Positions 37,021 through 48,067 of a stretch of 64,000 nucleotides of DNA are shown piece by piece. Below the pieces are notes generated by a model. The model was not told where the DNA came from. It saw only the letters and a list, made by a program, of their open reading frames with translations, and made no database searches. Within the stretch, counting starts at the first letter, position 1, and each line of letters begins with the position of its first letter. This stretch comes from Pseudoscleropodium purum (lineage: Eukaryota; Streptophyta; Bryopsida; Hypnales; Brachytheciaceae): NCBI GenBank assembly GCA_963969395.1, contig OZ017797.1, positions 13,950,001 to 14,014,000 of the forward strand, read 5' to 3'. Position numbers and translations under genes: made by a program.

Positions 37021-38560
37021 GGGAGAAGGCCAACATGTTCACCTGGATTGTGGACTCAGGGGCCACACAACATATGACCAGCCATCGAGATGCCTTCCAC
37101 ACGTATCAGCCTATTTCGGGGAAGAAGATTTATTTGGGAGACAATGGCATAGTGGAGGCCCTTGGCATGGGGGAGATCCTTGTAGAGGTGCAAGTGAAGG
37201 GGCAAACTAGGAGGATCCAAATCCAAGAGGTGCTCCATGTCCCCAAGTTGCATGCCAACTTACTTTCGGTGAGCAAATTGTCTTTGGGAGGTTTGAAAGT
37301 CCATTTCAACATGGTGGGGTGTGTTGTGCGGGCACCAAGTGGAGTTTTGATTGCATCAGCCCCTCGTGAGGGCAACTTGTACCACCTCCATTTCACCAAG
37401 GTGAATGGCACTTCCATGGCTTGTGTTGCCCAAAGATCAGCCCGTAAAGACCTTGTGGAGCTTTGGCATAGGAGGCTTGGGCACTTGAATGTGAAGAGCA
37501 TGAAGAGCCTCCAACACATGGTGAAGGGCCTGAACTTCTCTTCATGCAAGCATGATTGGAATTCTATGGTGTGCAAGGGGTGCATTGAGGGCAAACAAGC
37601 AAGGCAGCCCTTCCCCAAAGATGGGGCAAGGCGCGCCACCAAGCCATTGGAGCTTGTGCATTCGAATGTATGCGCGCTGATGAAGACCACATCCATAGGA
37701 GGAGCAAGGTATTTTGTGACCTTCATTGATGATTTCTCTCACAAGATTTGGGTGTATATGTTGAAGTGCAAGAGTGAGGTGTTTGGGCGTTTTGAGACTT
37801 GGAAGGCCCTCATGGGGGCCCAATCGGATTGCAAGGTGAAGGTGTTGCAGTCCAATAATGGAGGAGAGTATGTATCCCAGGCCTTTGAGGCATATTTGAA
37901 GGCCCATGTCATTGAGTACCATACTTCCGCACCTTACACTCATCAACAAAATGGCGTAGCGGAGCGTGCCAACCATACCATTGTGGAGATGGCAAGGGCT
38001 GAAGGGCCATGATTTATAGCCAAGGTCTGAAGCTTGAGCTTTGGGGGGAGACGGTGTCCAATGCGGTTTATACGAGGAATTGGTGCCCCACCCAAGCGTT
38101 GACAAACAAGACACCGCAAGAAGCTTGGAGTGGGACAAGGCCCCACGTGTCTCACATGTGCACCTTTGGGTGCATTGCCTATGCATTGGTCCCAAGTGCA
38201 AAGAGGACAAAGTTGGATCCCAAGGGCATCAAGTGCCTTTTCCTTGGTTATTGTGAGGGAACTAAGGCTTATAGGCTAATGAATGTGGAGACCAAGGCCA
38301 TCATCAAGTGCCGAGATGTGACCTTCTTGGAGGATGGAGGAGCTGATCTCAAGCTCTTGGAGATGAGCCCAAGTGGGAGAAGTGGAGGACCAGCCCAAAA
38401 GGTGGGCAAAACTCCAAGAGTGGACATAGAAGATGAAGACAAGGATGAAGAGCAAGGAGTGGAAGATGACGACTTTGTGGAGCCCAAGAAGAAGGTGGCC
38501 TCACTCCAAATGAAGAGATCAACGGCGCCTTCTCCAAGCACTTCACCATGGGAGAAAGAG
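37021..38560 (+). pseudogene. copia protease and integrase
   Basis: The aspartic protease motif WIVDSGATQHMT is intact (D codon at 37053). Integrase follows, with the zinc-binding LWHRRLGHLN ... CKGCIEGK (about 37460-37590) and the catalytic core. Both catalytic aspartates are changed to asparagine: HSNVC (AAT at 37665-37667) and SNNGGEY (AAT at 37854-37856); the glutamate in NGVAERAN (37962-37964) remains. A frameshift follows, where CAAGGGCT (37993-38000) is nearly repeated as GAAGGGCC (38001-38008). The frame continues from 38009 with LKLELWGETV and an integrase C-terminal region, then an acidic linker (about 38420-38480). Confidence 0.9.
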
Positions 38561-40351
38561 CATGACCAACCTTTGGAAGAGCAAGATCAGGGCACAGAGA
38601 AGCCCCGTTATCCAACAAGGACCCGCAAGCCCCTTGGAGATTGGTGGATGAATCACATTCTTCCCCAACAACAAGAAGAACAAGCCAATGTGGCTTTCTT
38701 TGGAGATCCATCCATGCTTGGGGAGGTGTTGCGTTGCGAAGATGCAAGCAAGTGGGAGGTGGCCATGCAAGAGGAGTACAAGGCCCTCATTGACAAAGGG
38801 ACATGGGAACTTGCAGCCCTCCTTACCAAGAGATGAAGTGTAAGTTGTAAGTGGGTTTTTTCTACCAAAAGGGATGCTTTGGGTCACATTGTGAGGTACA
38901 AGGCAAGGTTGGTTGCTAGGGGGTTTTCCCAAGTAGAAGGGAAGGACTTCAATGAGACCTTTGCCTCCGTTGCCAAGTTTAGCACCATTCAGTGCATTGT
39001 GACTCTTAGGGCAGCCATCGACTTGGAGATGCACCAAATGAATGTGAAGACGGATTTTCTCAACCCGAAGTTGGAGGAGGTCATCTACATGGATCAGCCC
39101 CAAGGCTTTGTGCAAAAAGGCCAAGAGCATCTCAAGTGCAAGTTGAAGAAGGCACTCCCCGGGTTGAAGCAATCTGGGAGAACATGGTACCGAGATATTG
39201 ATGGCATGTTTGTGAGGAAGGGGTTCCGAAGAGGCCAGACTGATTACTCTTTGTACACCTTGCAAAGTCGTGAGCATTTGGTAATTGTGATCCTCTACAT
39301 GGATGATTTGATCCTCCTTGCAAGTAGCATGTCCAAGATGCTTGAAGTGAAGGCGATGCTCAAGAAGGAGTACGAGATGACCGATCTTAGAGAGTTGAAG
39401 TATTGCCTTGGAGTGGAGTTCAAGAGGGATAGGGCTACCCGCACCGTCACTATGGGCCAACGCAAGTACCTTGAAGAGATTCTCAAGCAGTTCAACATGG
39501 AAGAGTGCAAAGCCATAGGTACACCACTTGACACGCATGTGAAGTTGCCCAAGCTCACCGATGAAGAATTCGAGTAGGTGAGGGCTGAAATGCAAGGTGT
39601 GCCTTACAAGGCAGCGGGGGGTTGTTTGATGTATGCCATGGTGGCTACGAGGCCTAATTTGGCATTCCTGGTGAGTGTTGTGAGCCAACACATGTCCAAG
39701 TATGGCCCAAATCATTGGGCAACGGTGAAGAGGGTGATGAGATACCTTCAAGGCACACTTGGCTTGGAGTTGCAACTTGGAGGTGCCCAAGTGTCTTTTC
39801 ACGGGTTTTGTGATGCGGATTGGGTGGGTGATGAGGCGGATAGGAGATCCACCACTGGTTAGATGTTTATGCTTGGGAGGGGTGCCATTTCATAGAATTC
39901 CAAGAAGCAACCCACCATAGCTCTTCCTACAACAGAGGCCGAGTACATGGCCATGAGCCAAGCCACGAAGAAGGCCATTTGGCTAAGGTAACTTTTGGCT
40001 GATGTTGGTCTTGCGCAAGAGGAGAGCACACCCATCTGGTGTGACAACCAAAGGGCCATTGCTTTGGCCAAGAATCCCACCCATCACTCTCAGACGAAGC
40101 ACATTGATGTGCAACACCATTTCATTCGTGAACGAGTGGAAGATGAGGTGATTGAACTCAAGTATGTGCCTACCTAAGCTATGGTTGTTGATGTGTTGAC
40201 CAAGGCCCTTGGGAAGCCACAACACCAAAGCTTCATTGAGAAGATGGGGCTTCGAGCCTTTGCCCACTCTCAAAGTGGGAGTGTTAAAGATTGTGTACAT
40301 ATTAGTGTAGATGATGTAGAGTCAGCCTTAGGAGTAGCATTAGACACTTAG
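38561..40351 (+). pseudogene. copia reverse transcriptase and RNase H
   Basis: RT blocks in order: CKWVFSTKRD, YKARLVARGFSQVEGKDF, then HQMNVKTDFLN, where the first catalytic aspartate is asparagine (AAT at 39041-39043), and the intact LYMDDLIL motif (39296-39307). RNase H follows, with FCDADWVGDEADRRSTTG and TTEAEYMAMSQATKKAIWL. Stops lie at 38834, 39575, 39860, 39893, 39989 and 40175, all in the same frame. Nearly all stops are explained by a C-to-T change on one strand or the other (CAG to TAG, CAA to TAA, TGG to TAG). The frame originally ran into the 3' LTR, to about 40351. Confidence 0.92.
40271..40281 (+). promoter_or_regulatory. copia polypurine tract
   Basis: CAAAGTGGGAG lies immediately before the 3' LTR and fits the plus-strand primer position. 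The stretch is purine-rich with one T. Confidence 0.75.
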
Positions 40352-40533
40352 TTAGTGTTAGAGTCCATGGGTATTGCTCGTAGTCAAAGGCAGCCCAATG
40401 TAGTTAGTTATCCCACGTGGTTTGTGGTTAACTAGGAAGGCTTCTAGCTTATATTGAGCCCACTCATGTGGCTTTGTATCTTCTACCATCTAAATAAAGC
40501 CTTTCTTTCATACATTACTTTGTAATCTCAATA
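40282..40533 (+). repeat. copia 3' LTR (252 bp)
   Basis: Identical to the 5' LTR except for about seven substitutions, mostly C/T, and one missing A. It is followed by the target duplication ACATT. Confidence 0.92.
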
Positions 40534-40612
40534 ACATTCACCATGTTGGCAATGCCACATGGCATATGGAGCCATTGACATAGTTGGTGCCATTTGGCAA
40601 CGGCATGTGGAT

Positions 40613-40674
40613 GTTTTAAATTGTCTACATGGAATCTTAGGATTGGTTAAGATGTCTCGTAGACAATTTAAAAC
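40613..40674. repeat. perfect 16-bp inverted repeat (hairpin)
   Basis: GTTTTAAATTGTCTAC at 40613-40628 is exactly complementary to 40659-40674, with a 30-bp loop. It lies in the right part of the CACTA-like element, just outside the copia insertion. Confidence 0.8.
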
Positions 40675-43170
40675 ATGGTGAGGAGAATTGTGGAAATTTA
40701 AAAAAAAATTTAATTAAGAAAAAATGTGACCAAATCAACAAAAAAAATTAACAGTTTTTTGTTAAAAAATCAACACTTTTATGTTGAGTTTTGTTAATTT
40801 GGTCACTGTATTTTTCTACTAGTGCCTTGAGTTTTCAGTACTTTAGATTTGCAATCTAGTTATTACCAATTGCCATTGCTTATAAGAAATTGATTAAAGA
40901 CAACAAGTATCAACTCCATCACTAGAAGTTTCTTTTGTTTGGCCTCAAGAATGTACCAATTGAGTCTTAAAAGGTGATGGATCAAATTTTGATTGGCCTA
41001 CCATTTGCTAGATGCTACATTAATGATGTTATCATCTTTAATAGCAACTTACAAGAGAATATGAGGCATTTGTAGGAGGTTATTGAACAACCACAACCAT
41101 GGAGATTGCACTTGCATCATGGCAACTTTAGATTCTTTTATGACCATTTACCATATTTAGGCTATATGATTGTACTAGGGGGTCTTGGAGTGCAATAAAA
41201 AAAAGGTAGATATGCTACAAAGGATCCTAACACATGTCAATGTGTCACAACTTTGTGCATTTTTTGGCTTGATAAATTACTATCATCAGTTTGTCAAGAA
41301 CTTTAGCTTGATTGCCAAGTCATTGACAATTCTCATGGGGAAGGACCAACCATGCACTTGGGTGTGTGAGTAACAACAAGATTTTGATACATTAAAGTAG
41401 AAGTTGGATTCAATTCTCGTGCTTTAATGGGTAGATGCTACTAGATCCTTTCAATTGCACACAAATTGGAATGTAGTGGGATTGGGAGCATTTTTAACAC
41501 AAAAAGATGTTATAGGATGTGAATATGTCATTACATTTGCCTCTAGGAGCAATAACAATATGGAGTCCAACTATTCACCTTATAAGGAATAAGCTTTGAC
41601 TACAATTTGGGTCATTGTTCATTTTCAACTTTATTTGTACAGTCAACAGTTCACTTTGGTGATAAATCACTAGCATTTGAAGTGACTTATAGTTATAGTA
41701 TCAAATAAGCTTACTATCAAGCATGTTAGATGGGTATTGTTGCTTCAAGAGTATGATTTTTAGGTTTTGCATTGGACAAACATTACCAATTGGGATGATG
41801 ATGGATTCTCTCATAATCTAAGTTCTTCAAAGGAGGACTTAACTAGAGCTAGATGGCATGGGAAATGTGATAGAGAGGCAATTCCTAGATGGTATGCCAT
41901 AGTATAACTTGTTTTAATGTACGGGAGGATCGTGCGGTCTTATAAAAACTTCAATGAGGGACTTTTGATACATCTATCTCTACCTTGGAGTGAAATAGAG
42001 TTGGTCATTGAGAAACAAGATTCCGTTGAAAGAACGGTCTGTTGTTTTATGTATGGTTTGATAGAACAAACTAGGCCTATAGTTCCAAGACTAAATAAAA
42101 GAACTTCCTCAGTACAATAAGTAAATGAAGATCTTGGACATTATGATGTGCGTAGGATACATTCTATATTATGCAATCAATATTGGTGAACTGGCATGTA
42201 TCAACAAATTGCCATTTATGTTTCTAGGTGTGAAGTATGCAATCAAGTAAGATCGAGTTTTAACACTTTATTACTTCAACTAACATCTTTGCCCATTATA
42301 GGTTTGGATTATCATTGGTCTCTAGATTTTGCTAGGCTACTTGTTGTCACTTCATGTGGAGCTAGAAATATGTCTTGGTGATCAATGGTAGAGCATTTTA
42401 GCAAGTAGATTGAACTTGCAGCTCTACTACAAAATTCTTCAAAATTGGCAGCTATAACTTTTCTTGATTGTATTTTCATACATTTTGGAACACCCGCTAA
42501 GGTGTTGACGGATCAAGGGTGGAAATTCCTTAGTTCATTTGAAGAATTGTGTACTAAGGCCTTTGATAAATCATCATACTAATTCCAAAGATCACCATGA
42601 GGCGGATGGTTTGGCTAAGCTTATATTGTCCAAACAATCAAGTGGGATTTACAAAAGTATGGATTGCTTTGTGGCAATCACTATGATTGGGATTTGAAGT
42701 TGCTATGGATTTCTATGGATTAACATTTCAACAAGCAAGCGTCATTGACGTCTTTAACCTTTATTAATTGTTACATGGATGAGAGTCAATTCTACCTAAT
42801 TCATTGTGAGAGAAGTTGGTTGTAGTTGTAGACTTAGATGACTTTGATATGTGGGCTCAATGTTTACATGATCAAGCAAAGTTTTTTAAGAAGGCCATGG
42901 CCATAGAAAAATTTATCCATTGTTCAACATTGTGATAATTTATAGTATGCTTGCATTTAGAGTAGATCTTATCGGCCTCAATTGAAGAGATTCTCTCAAA
43001 GAGATTATATCTATCTCCTATATGTAGCACCAACAACCCTTGATGTAAAGGTAGGGCATATTATTCTTCATATAAAGGATGTATTGCCTAGTGGTTGATT
43101 AGTGTCTTGTAGCATCATATATCTTTTCAAGGTTAATGAAAGAGCGCTGACACTTTCTTCTTAATTTGTA

Positions 43171-43797
43171 AATCAATGAATTTGCTTAGATTTTAGAAAA
43201 AAAATTTGTTAATAGGAATCCATTATACATAGAAAGAACTTAGGCATACCAAATTTCATTTATGTTGATCACTATCTTGTAGTAGCGTTGGTCTTCTTGG
43301 GATCAATAAGAGGTACCTATATTTTTATCTTAATGCACTAGTAATCAGATTTGTTAAGATTTTAAAAGAAAATATTTGGTTGATAGGGATTATTCTGTAA
43401 GGAATGAATTTAGTTACACTAATTGTTGATTAGTTGATCATTGTCCCCTTGTGAGACCTCGTAGAGATCCAATAGTTTCAACTTTGATCAAATGGTTATT
43501 TAATCACTTTCCTTTTGTTGTTTGGGACCTCTTGGCACCAAAAAAAAAATCAAGTACTTCCCATTTTGATGTGTTACTTATTGGACTTTGCTAAATTTTA
43601 AAAAAAAATTGTTTATTCATTAGAATTCATTTGAAATTGATTGAGTTTGTTCCATTGAGATTATAATTACTCCCCTCTTGTTGTTGGTCTCTCCTTGGTG
43701 CCAACTCTTTTTTAGTTTTTGATTGCATATTTGATGTGAGTTGTGGCACTTGATTTGTTGCAAGCTTTGATCATGATTTACACAATAATTGTCATCT
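43171..43797. other. AT-rich sequence downstream of gypsy pol
   Basis: This may be the 3' untranslated part of the gypsy element, but no LTR or polypurine tract could be fixed. No gene seen. Confidence 0.4.
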
Positions 43798-44285
43798 GAA
43801 GTAATATTGGAGTCATTCAACATTAAATTATAGTGTTAGATGAACTCCCTTAGTAGTTCACTTTAGCTTTGGATGAGTGCCATCCAAATGTTAGAATTCA
43901 TCTATCTTAAGGTTTGAGTGTTTAGGTGGAGAGAGCTTCTTGGCTTAACATTGTTGTCAAAGCAAGTTTTGTAAGCATTTTCGGAGAGAGTTGAGTGTTT
44001 TGCTTTGCTTAGAGATGATGGTTTATCATTTAGTAAAGTCTTCACTTCTTCTCTCATGCTTGCACCCTTCAATTTTTCCTTGGAGTGAGAGTCACTTGAC
44101 TTTGTATGTATAGATTCCTAAGTTTCTCAATTGACAACAATGTCAAGCCAAGGAGCTCTCTCCACTAAAACACTCAAACCTTAAGATTCATAATACTCAT
44201 CCAAAACTAAACTGAAAACCTAAAAGAGTTCATCTAACATTATAATTTGATGTAGAATGGCTCTAATGTCACTTAATGTGTCATG
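43798..44285. mobile_element. foldback element, type 2
   Basis: A palindrome of about 490 bp centred near 44040. The left arm has TGTTAGATGAACTC, TTTGGATGAGT, AAGGTTTGAGTGTTT and GTGGAGAGAGCTTCTTGG. The right arm carries the complements in mirrored order, ending CATCTAACATTATAATTTG. The innermost 60-70 bp match almost perfectly. No coding sequence and no clear target duplication. Confidence 0.75.
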
Positions 44286-44289
44286 TTTC

Positions 44290-45165
44290 TTTTTGCATAT
44301 GCTACGTTTTTTGGCTACATAGAAATTTTTGGTAGGTCTATGTGACTAAAGATTTCCATATTTGGGCCCAAATTTTAAAAGAAGGAGACAAGAAATGTCT
44401 TTCATATGCACTAAATTTCATGACATTTGGAAATATGAGTCAAAAGTAATAGCCAAATATGTTACTTTTTTCGTAACTAGGTAGTTTGGGTAGATAAGAA
44501 AAAATTACTATTTTCAAAATAAAACATTTGAAATTGGTTTTCTAGAATTATATATACATGGAAAACTTTAAATCATTCAATTTTAACCAATTACTCAAAA
44601 GTTATGAGAATTTTTTGTGTGCGGACAATTATGGATTCTCTATTCTAAAAATAAACTTTGAAATCCTTTATCTTACCAAATTTTCAATATTTTTGGAAAA
44701 AGTTAAAAGCATAGGATGTATATTTTTTATATCCATTTTTAAATTCTTAATAATTTAGTATTTTGAATCATTCTTTCCTTCTACCTAATTACTATTTTTT
44801 TCTATATGTAGTCCAATTCCAAATGATCTAAAATCTTTGAAGCTTGTGGCCAACTTATCTACAAAAAATAATCCAAAGAAGCACTACCATTTTGGTCATT
44901 TTTTCAAAGAAAAGTGAGCCTTTGAAGTACAACTACCCTGCTTTTTGCACAATTGAAAAAATGATTTTAGTGAATTTAAATGCTTATATCTTGCAACCCA
45001 AGTAGTGGAAATGTTTGAAATATTTACCACATGTTTTTGATACTACATACTACAAGATCCTATGGTTGCATAAGTAAAAAAAATTTCAAAAATTTGGTAT
45101 TTGTACTAAAAAAAAGGCAATTTTTGAGCGTTCTTGGTGAAAACATAGTCATTGAATTTTTGGTA
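44290..45165. mobile_element. TTAA MITE family member, left end decayed
   Basis: Internal blocks match 30744-31675 in reverse (TTTTTTGGCTACATAGAAA near 44308) and 61317-62253 in the same direction (TTGGTGAAAACATAG near 45135). The right side abuts TTAA at 45166-45169, directly followed by the next copy, so two family members sit head to tail around one TTAA. The terminal TTTAGGGG is missing here. Confidence 0.5.
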
Positions 45166-45169
45166 TTAA

Positions 45170-47045
45170 CCCCTAAAAGACCAAACTACATTTTTTGACA
45201 ACACAACAATTTTGGGCAACTCACTACAAACAAAGTTTTATTTTTATTTTTGAAATTTTCACACAATATGTGCCTAAAGAATAACTTTAAGGCTCAACTC
45301 TTTTCATAACTTTTGACTACATGGTTCAAAATTTATAGCATAATATTTAATTTTCAATGCTTTGCGAGCAGCCTAACAAATTCTCAAAAAATCTTTTTTT
45401 TTTTCAAAAAGAAAAATTTGAAATTGGTTTTCTAGATTTATATATGCATGAAAGTTTTAAATCATTCCATTTTGATTTATGAGATGAAAGTTATGAAGTA
45501 TTCTAGTTTGCAGGCATTTATGGATTCCCTACTCTAAAATAAACATTGAAGTCCTTTGTGTAACTCAATTTTTAATATTCTTTTAAAAAAATAAAAGTAT
45601 ATGATGTAGATTTTTATTACAAAATTACAACCTTTGGAATTGTCATTTTGCAATTCCATAATTCAATTCTTAACAATTTAGTGTTTTGATTTGTTCTCTA
45701 CTTTTTTTCTACTTACTGTTTTTTTCCTATATGTTTTGCAATTCTAAATGATCTAAAAATTTTCAAGCATGTAGTCACTTTGATTCAAAGAATGAATCCA
45801 AAGAGTTACAACTACTTTGGACATTTTTTCATACAAATGTAACCTTGTGAAGTACAGCTATCCAAATTTTTGTAAGGCCCAAAAAAGGATTTTTGTCAAT
45901 TTAACCCCTAAAGTCCCATTGTCCCCTCAAGGGGCAAATTAGATTTTAGGCAAGTTATTGTGACCTCAATTTTTGATTATTTTTTTAAAAAACTTTCCTA
46001 CAATAATGAAAAATTGATTAGCTTTGTGGAATATAATTTTTATTTCAATTGGTGGTCAGGAGCAAAAGTTGTATTATAAAAAGCCTAAAATTGAACTCAA
46101 TAGGTACCACAAAAAAATCGTAAAAATTCAAAATAAATTCTAATTTTTTCCCTAAAATGTTATATTTTTGTTTACATGTGAAGCTTTGATTTGTTCTATT
46201 TAGACTAATAATGAGAAAGTTAAGGATTATCTTGTTTTTTGGGCAATTTAAGCATCTTCTTGAAAAAATAACTTGTAGGATTCATTTTTGAATGCAACTT
46301 TTACAATTTTTCACATTTCTTTTTTGAGATCATCGTGTTTTCTTGCTAAAATAATCTCACCATTGGAATTATTGTCTTTCAATTCCATCTTGAAGCTATT
46401 AATGATTTAGTTTTTTTTTTCAATCTTGAACCTATTTCTACTTAACAATTTTTTAAAGAATGAATATCAAGTGTGTTTTTATTGAATTTTTTTTCAAGAC
46501 TTTCAACTCAATTCTTCAACATAATTTTTTTTAATTCAAAGTCTATAGTGCAAAAAAATTCCATAAATGGCAATCAAAGTCATTTGAAATTGCAGGTGTG
46601 TGTTCAAAAAAACTTTTTTTTTCAACTTTGAATGCTAATATCTTCCAATCTATATGGTCAAACTTTATGAAATTTTTTCCACATGAGCTAAAAGAAGTGA
46701 AATACAAGATCCTAATCTAGATCCTACGGTTAGATTAGTAAAAAATATTTTTTTGGTTTTCTTAGATGAATGCAACAAAACTGACAATTTTGAGTGGTTT
46801 TTGACAAAAAAACGGCCTTGGGAATTTAGGGGTTAAATGCTAATATCTTGCAATCTATAGAGTGGAAATTTTTTAATTTTTTTTACATCTTTTCAAATTA
46901 GTGAACCACAAGATCCTATAGTTGTGTAGGTCCAAAGATGTTGTTTTTTTTTCCAAAATTTAGTACTTGTATTAGAAATGGCAATTTTGAAGCATTTTTG
47001 ATAAAAAAAAAAAAAAAAAAAAATAGACTCTTTGATTTTTAGGAG
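45170..47045. mobile_element. TTAA-flanked (piggyBac-like) MITE, host of a nested copy
   Basis: The left end CCCCTAAAAG follows TTAA (45166-45169); the right end is TTTTTAGGAG (to 47045), next to CTAA. The left part matches the start of 61317-62253 (ATTTTGGGCAACTCACTAC against ATTTTGGGTAGCTCACTAC). After 45904 a second element (45905-46832) interrupts it; the match to 61317-62253 resumes at ATGCTAATATCTTGCAATC (46837). Its own length without the insert is about 944 bp. A run of about 21 A lies near 47009. Confidence 0.7.
45905..46832. mobile_element. TTAA-flanked (piggyBac-like) MITE nested in a relative
   Basis: The ends are CCCCTAAAG and TTTAGGGG, with perfect TTAA duplications at 45901-45904 and 46833-46836; the element is 928 bp. 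The corresponding place in the related copy at 61317-62253 reads GAATTCAAATGCTAATATC without an insert, so the insertion point is confirmed. No transposase. It is a more distant family member: it shares ends, length and a few internal blocks with its host. Confidence 0.82.
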
Positions 47046-47614
47046 CTAAAAGAAAATAATTTTTTTTTCTTGAAATTGCCCAACCATAGATTACAATGTT
47101 TGACTCCTCTGAGAATGTGATTTGAAAAATAAAATTTGATTTTTTCTAAAAAAAATTTATGCCATATTTTATTAATTACATACCTACCAAATTTCAAAAG
47201 TCAATAAGGGTCTTAATAAAAGATGCCCAATTTGCCCAAATTTTTTCCAAGTAGCATAACTTTTGATCCATGCACCTAATCAAAACAAAAAATGATTCTA
47301 CTAAAGAGGTACATGCTCACACCTTGTATTAGAATTTCATGAATCCAAAACCCGAATTGACTTTGTAGGAATCTATCTTATTTTTCAAGTGTCCATTGAA
47401 CAAACACTCAGTCCTTTAGGGGTTAAGATAATTTAATCCTAATTATGACCACCTGTTTCTAAAATCGACACCTATAGATTTTCAACAAAAAAAATGCAAC
47501 CTCTACTCATGCAAAACCTAAGTTTGATAAGTTTTCACTTCATACAAATCCATAATTTATTCATATGGTGTGTTCCCAATGACCCACCCCCCTTCCAACA
47601 GACCCACCCATAAC
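47046..47614. other. AT-rich, with another TTTAGGGG-TTAA terminus
   Basis: CTTTAGGGG followed by TTAA at 47423-47426 looks like the right end of a further family member, but I could not find its left end. No gene seen. Confidence 0.45.
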
Positions 47615-48067
47615 TTAGCTCGTTAAATAACCCAATCTATGATTACTCCGACGACAAAAGAAGGTGACTTCCGCGAACCTTACAATCTTCTTCCGTAGGT
47701 ATTGCTTAGTAGCCCACCACAAGCAAGCAACACCAGCTGATGGTGAGCATCCCACCTTCTCGAAAGATCCATTTGTCCGTCGGTCAGACTTTGGTTGTGG
47801 ACTTGCGGGGTGAGTTTCGAGGGTGGCCCAACGTTTAGCCATGTGATGATTGATTATCGAGTCTGCTGGAACAAAGGGAGGAAAGACAGAGGACATGTGG
47901 TGAGAGAGAATCTTCACTTGGGCTGGAGCTTCCTCATGTGGACCTCTGCAGCCTGGACCTCCATCTGGAAAAGCAGCATGATAAGTTGCCTCCCAACTTA
48001 AGTTATAATGTACAGTTTTCAATTGGCATGAAATGATCTCATGATCTCCAGGTTTCAGTTGACCCAA
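47615..48067 (-). CDS. unclassified 150-codon open frame
   Basis: This open minus-strand frame starts MGQLKPGDHEIISC and lies in a patch of clearly higher G+C than its neighbours (about 47620-48070). It contains several cysteines and histidines in its middle, but no motif I can name. No promoter, intron signals or homologue inside the window support it. It may be an exon, a transposon relic or chance. Confidence 0.22.
   Translation of the reverse strand: MGQLKPGDHEIISCQLKTVHYNLSWEATYHAAFPDGGPGCRGPHEEAPAQVKILSHHMSSVFPPFVPADSIINHHMAKRWATLETHPASPQPKSDRRTNGSFEKVGCSPSAGVACLWWATKQYLRKKIVRFAEVTFFCRRSNHRLGYLTS

Larger units (their letters stand above)
35118..40533 (+). mobile_element. Ty1/copia LTR retrotransposon, full length, coding-dead
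   Basis: Two LTRs (35118-35370 and 40282-40533) flank a leader and a single gag-pol region. The target duplication ACATT is perfect (35113-35117 and 40534-40538). The domain order gag, protease, integrase, RT, RNase H is that of Ty1/copia. The two LTRs differ by about seven substitutions and one single-base gap, so the insertion is fairly recent relative to the surrounding wreckage. Eight in-frame stops and one frameshift in gag-pol mean it could not move on its own. Confidence 0.95.
34315..40824. mobile_element. CACTA-like non-autonomous element carrying a copia insertion
   Basis: The left end reads CACTAGAAGAAAAATAGTG; the right end reverse-complemented begins CACTAGTAGAAAAATA. Both continue into CCAAATTAACAAAAC. 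Flanking triplets are TCT (34312-34314) and CCT (40825-40827), a 3-bp duplication with one change, and the gypsy RT frame continues across it (GFS, one codon, VFSTLD). Subterminal TTGTTAATTTGG repeats fill both ends, as in CACTA elements. After subtracting the copia element and its duplication, the original element is about 1.1 kb. It shares its block order with 26447-28891, including a tRNA-like segment at 35052-35112. There is no transposase, so it needed one in trans. Confidence 0.78.
33700..43170 (+). pseudogene. Ty3/gypsy pol pseudogene (RT, RNase H, integrase), twice interrupted
   Basis: Fragments in the order of a Ty3/gypsy pol are: the RT N-terminal region with DLLAKGLIE and MPSKKDVFGNW (33741-33970); DRYPMPMLDEIFDVVGFS after the first insertion (34259-34314); VFSTLDLQSSYYQLP resuming at about 40831; LRAFLGL-like LCAFFGLINYYHQFVKNFS (about 41250); RNase H with FASRSNNNMESNYSPY (about 41540-41590); the integrase zinc region CEVCNQVRS (about 42230); an integrase core with VEHFSK and VLTDQG (about 42390-42520); and a C-terminal APTTLDVKVGHIIL (about 43025). 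Stops and frameshifts are many. The insertions are the hAT MITE 33975-34252 and the CACTA-like element 34315-40824. No LTRs were found. Confidence 0.78.

Noticed and set aside
38543..39802. A 419-codon minus-strand open frame
   Set aside because: It is antisense to copia integrase, RT and RNase H, whose plus-strand motifs are unmistakable. Long antisense frames are common there because codon use on the sense strand avoids minus-strand stops.
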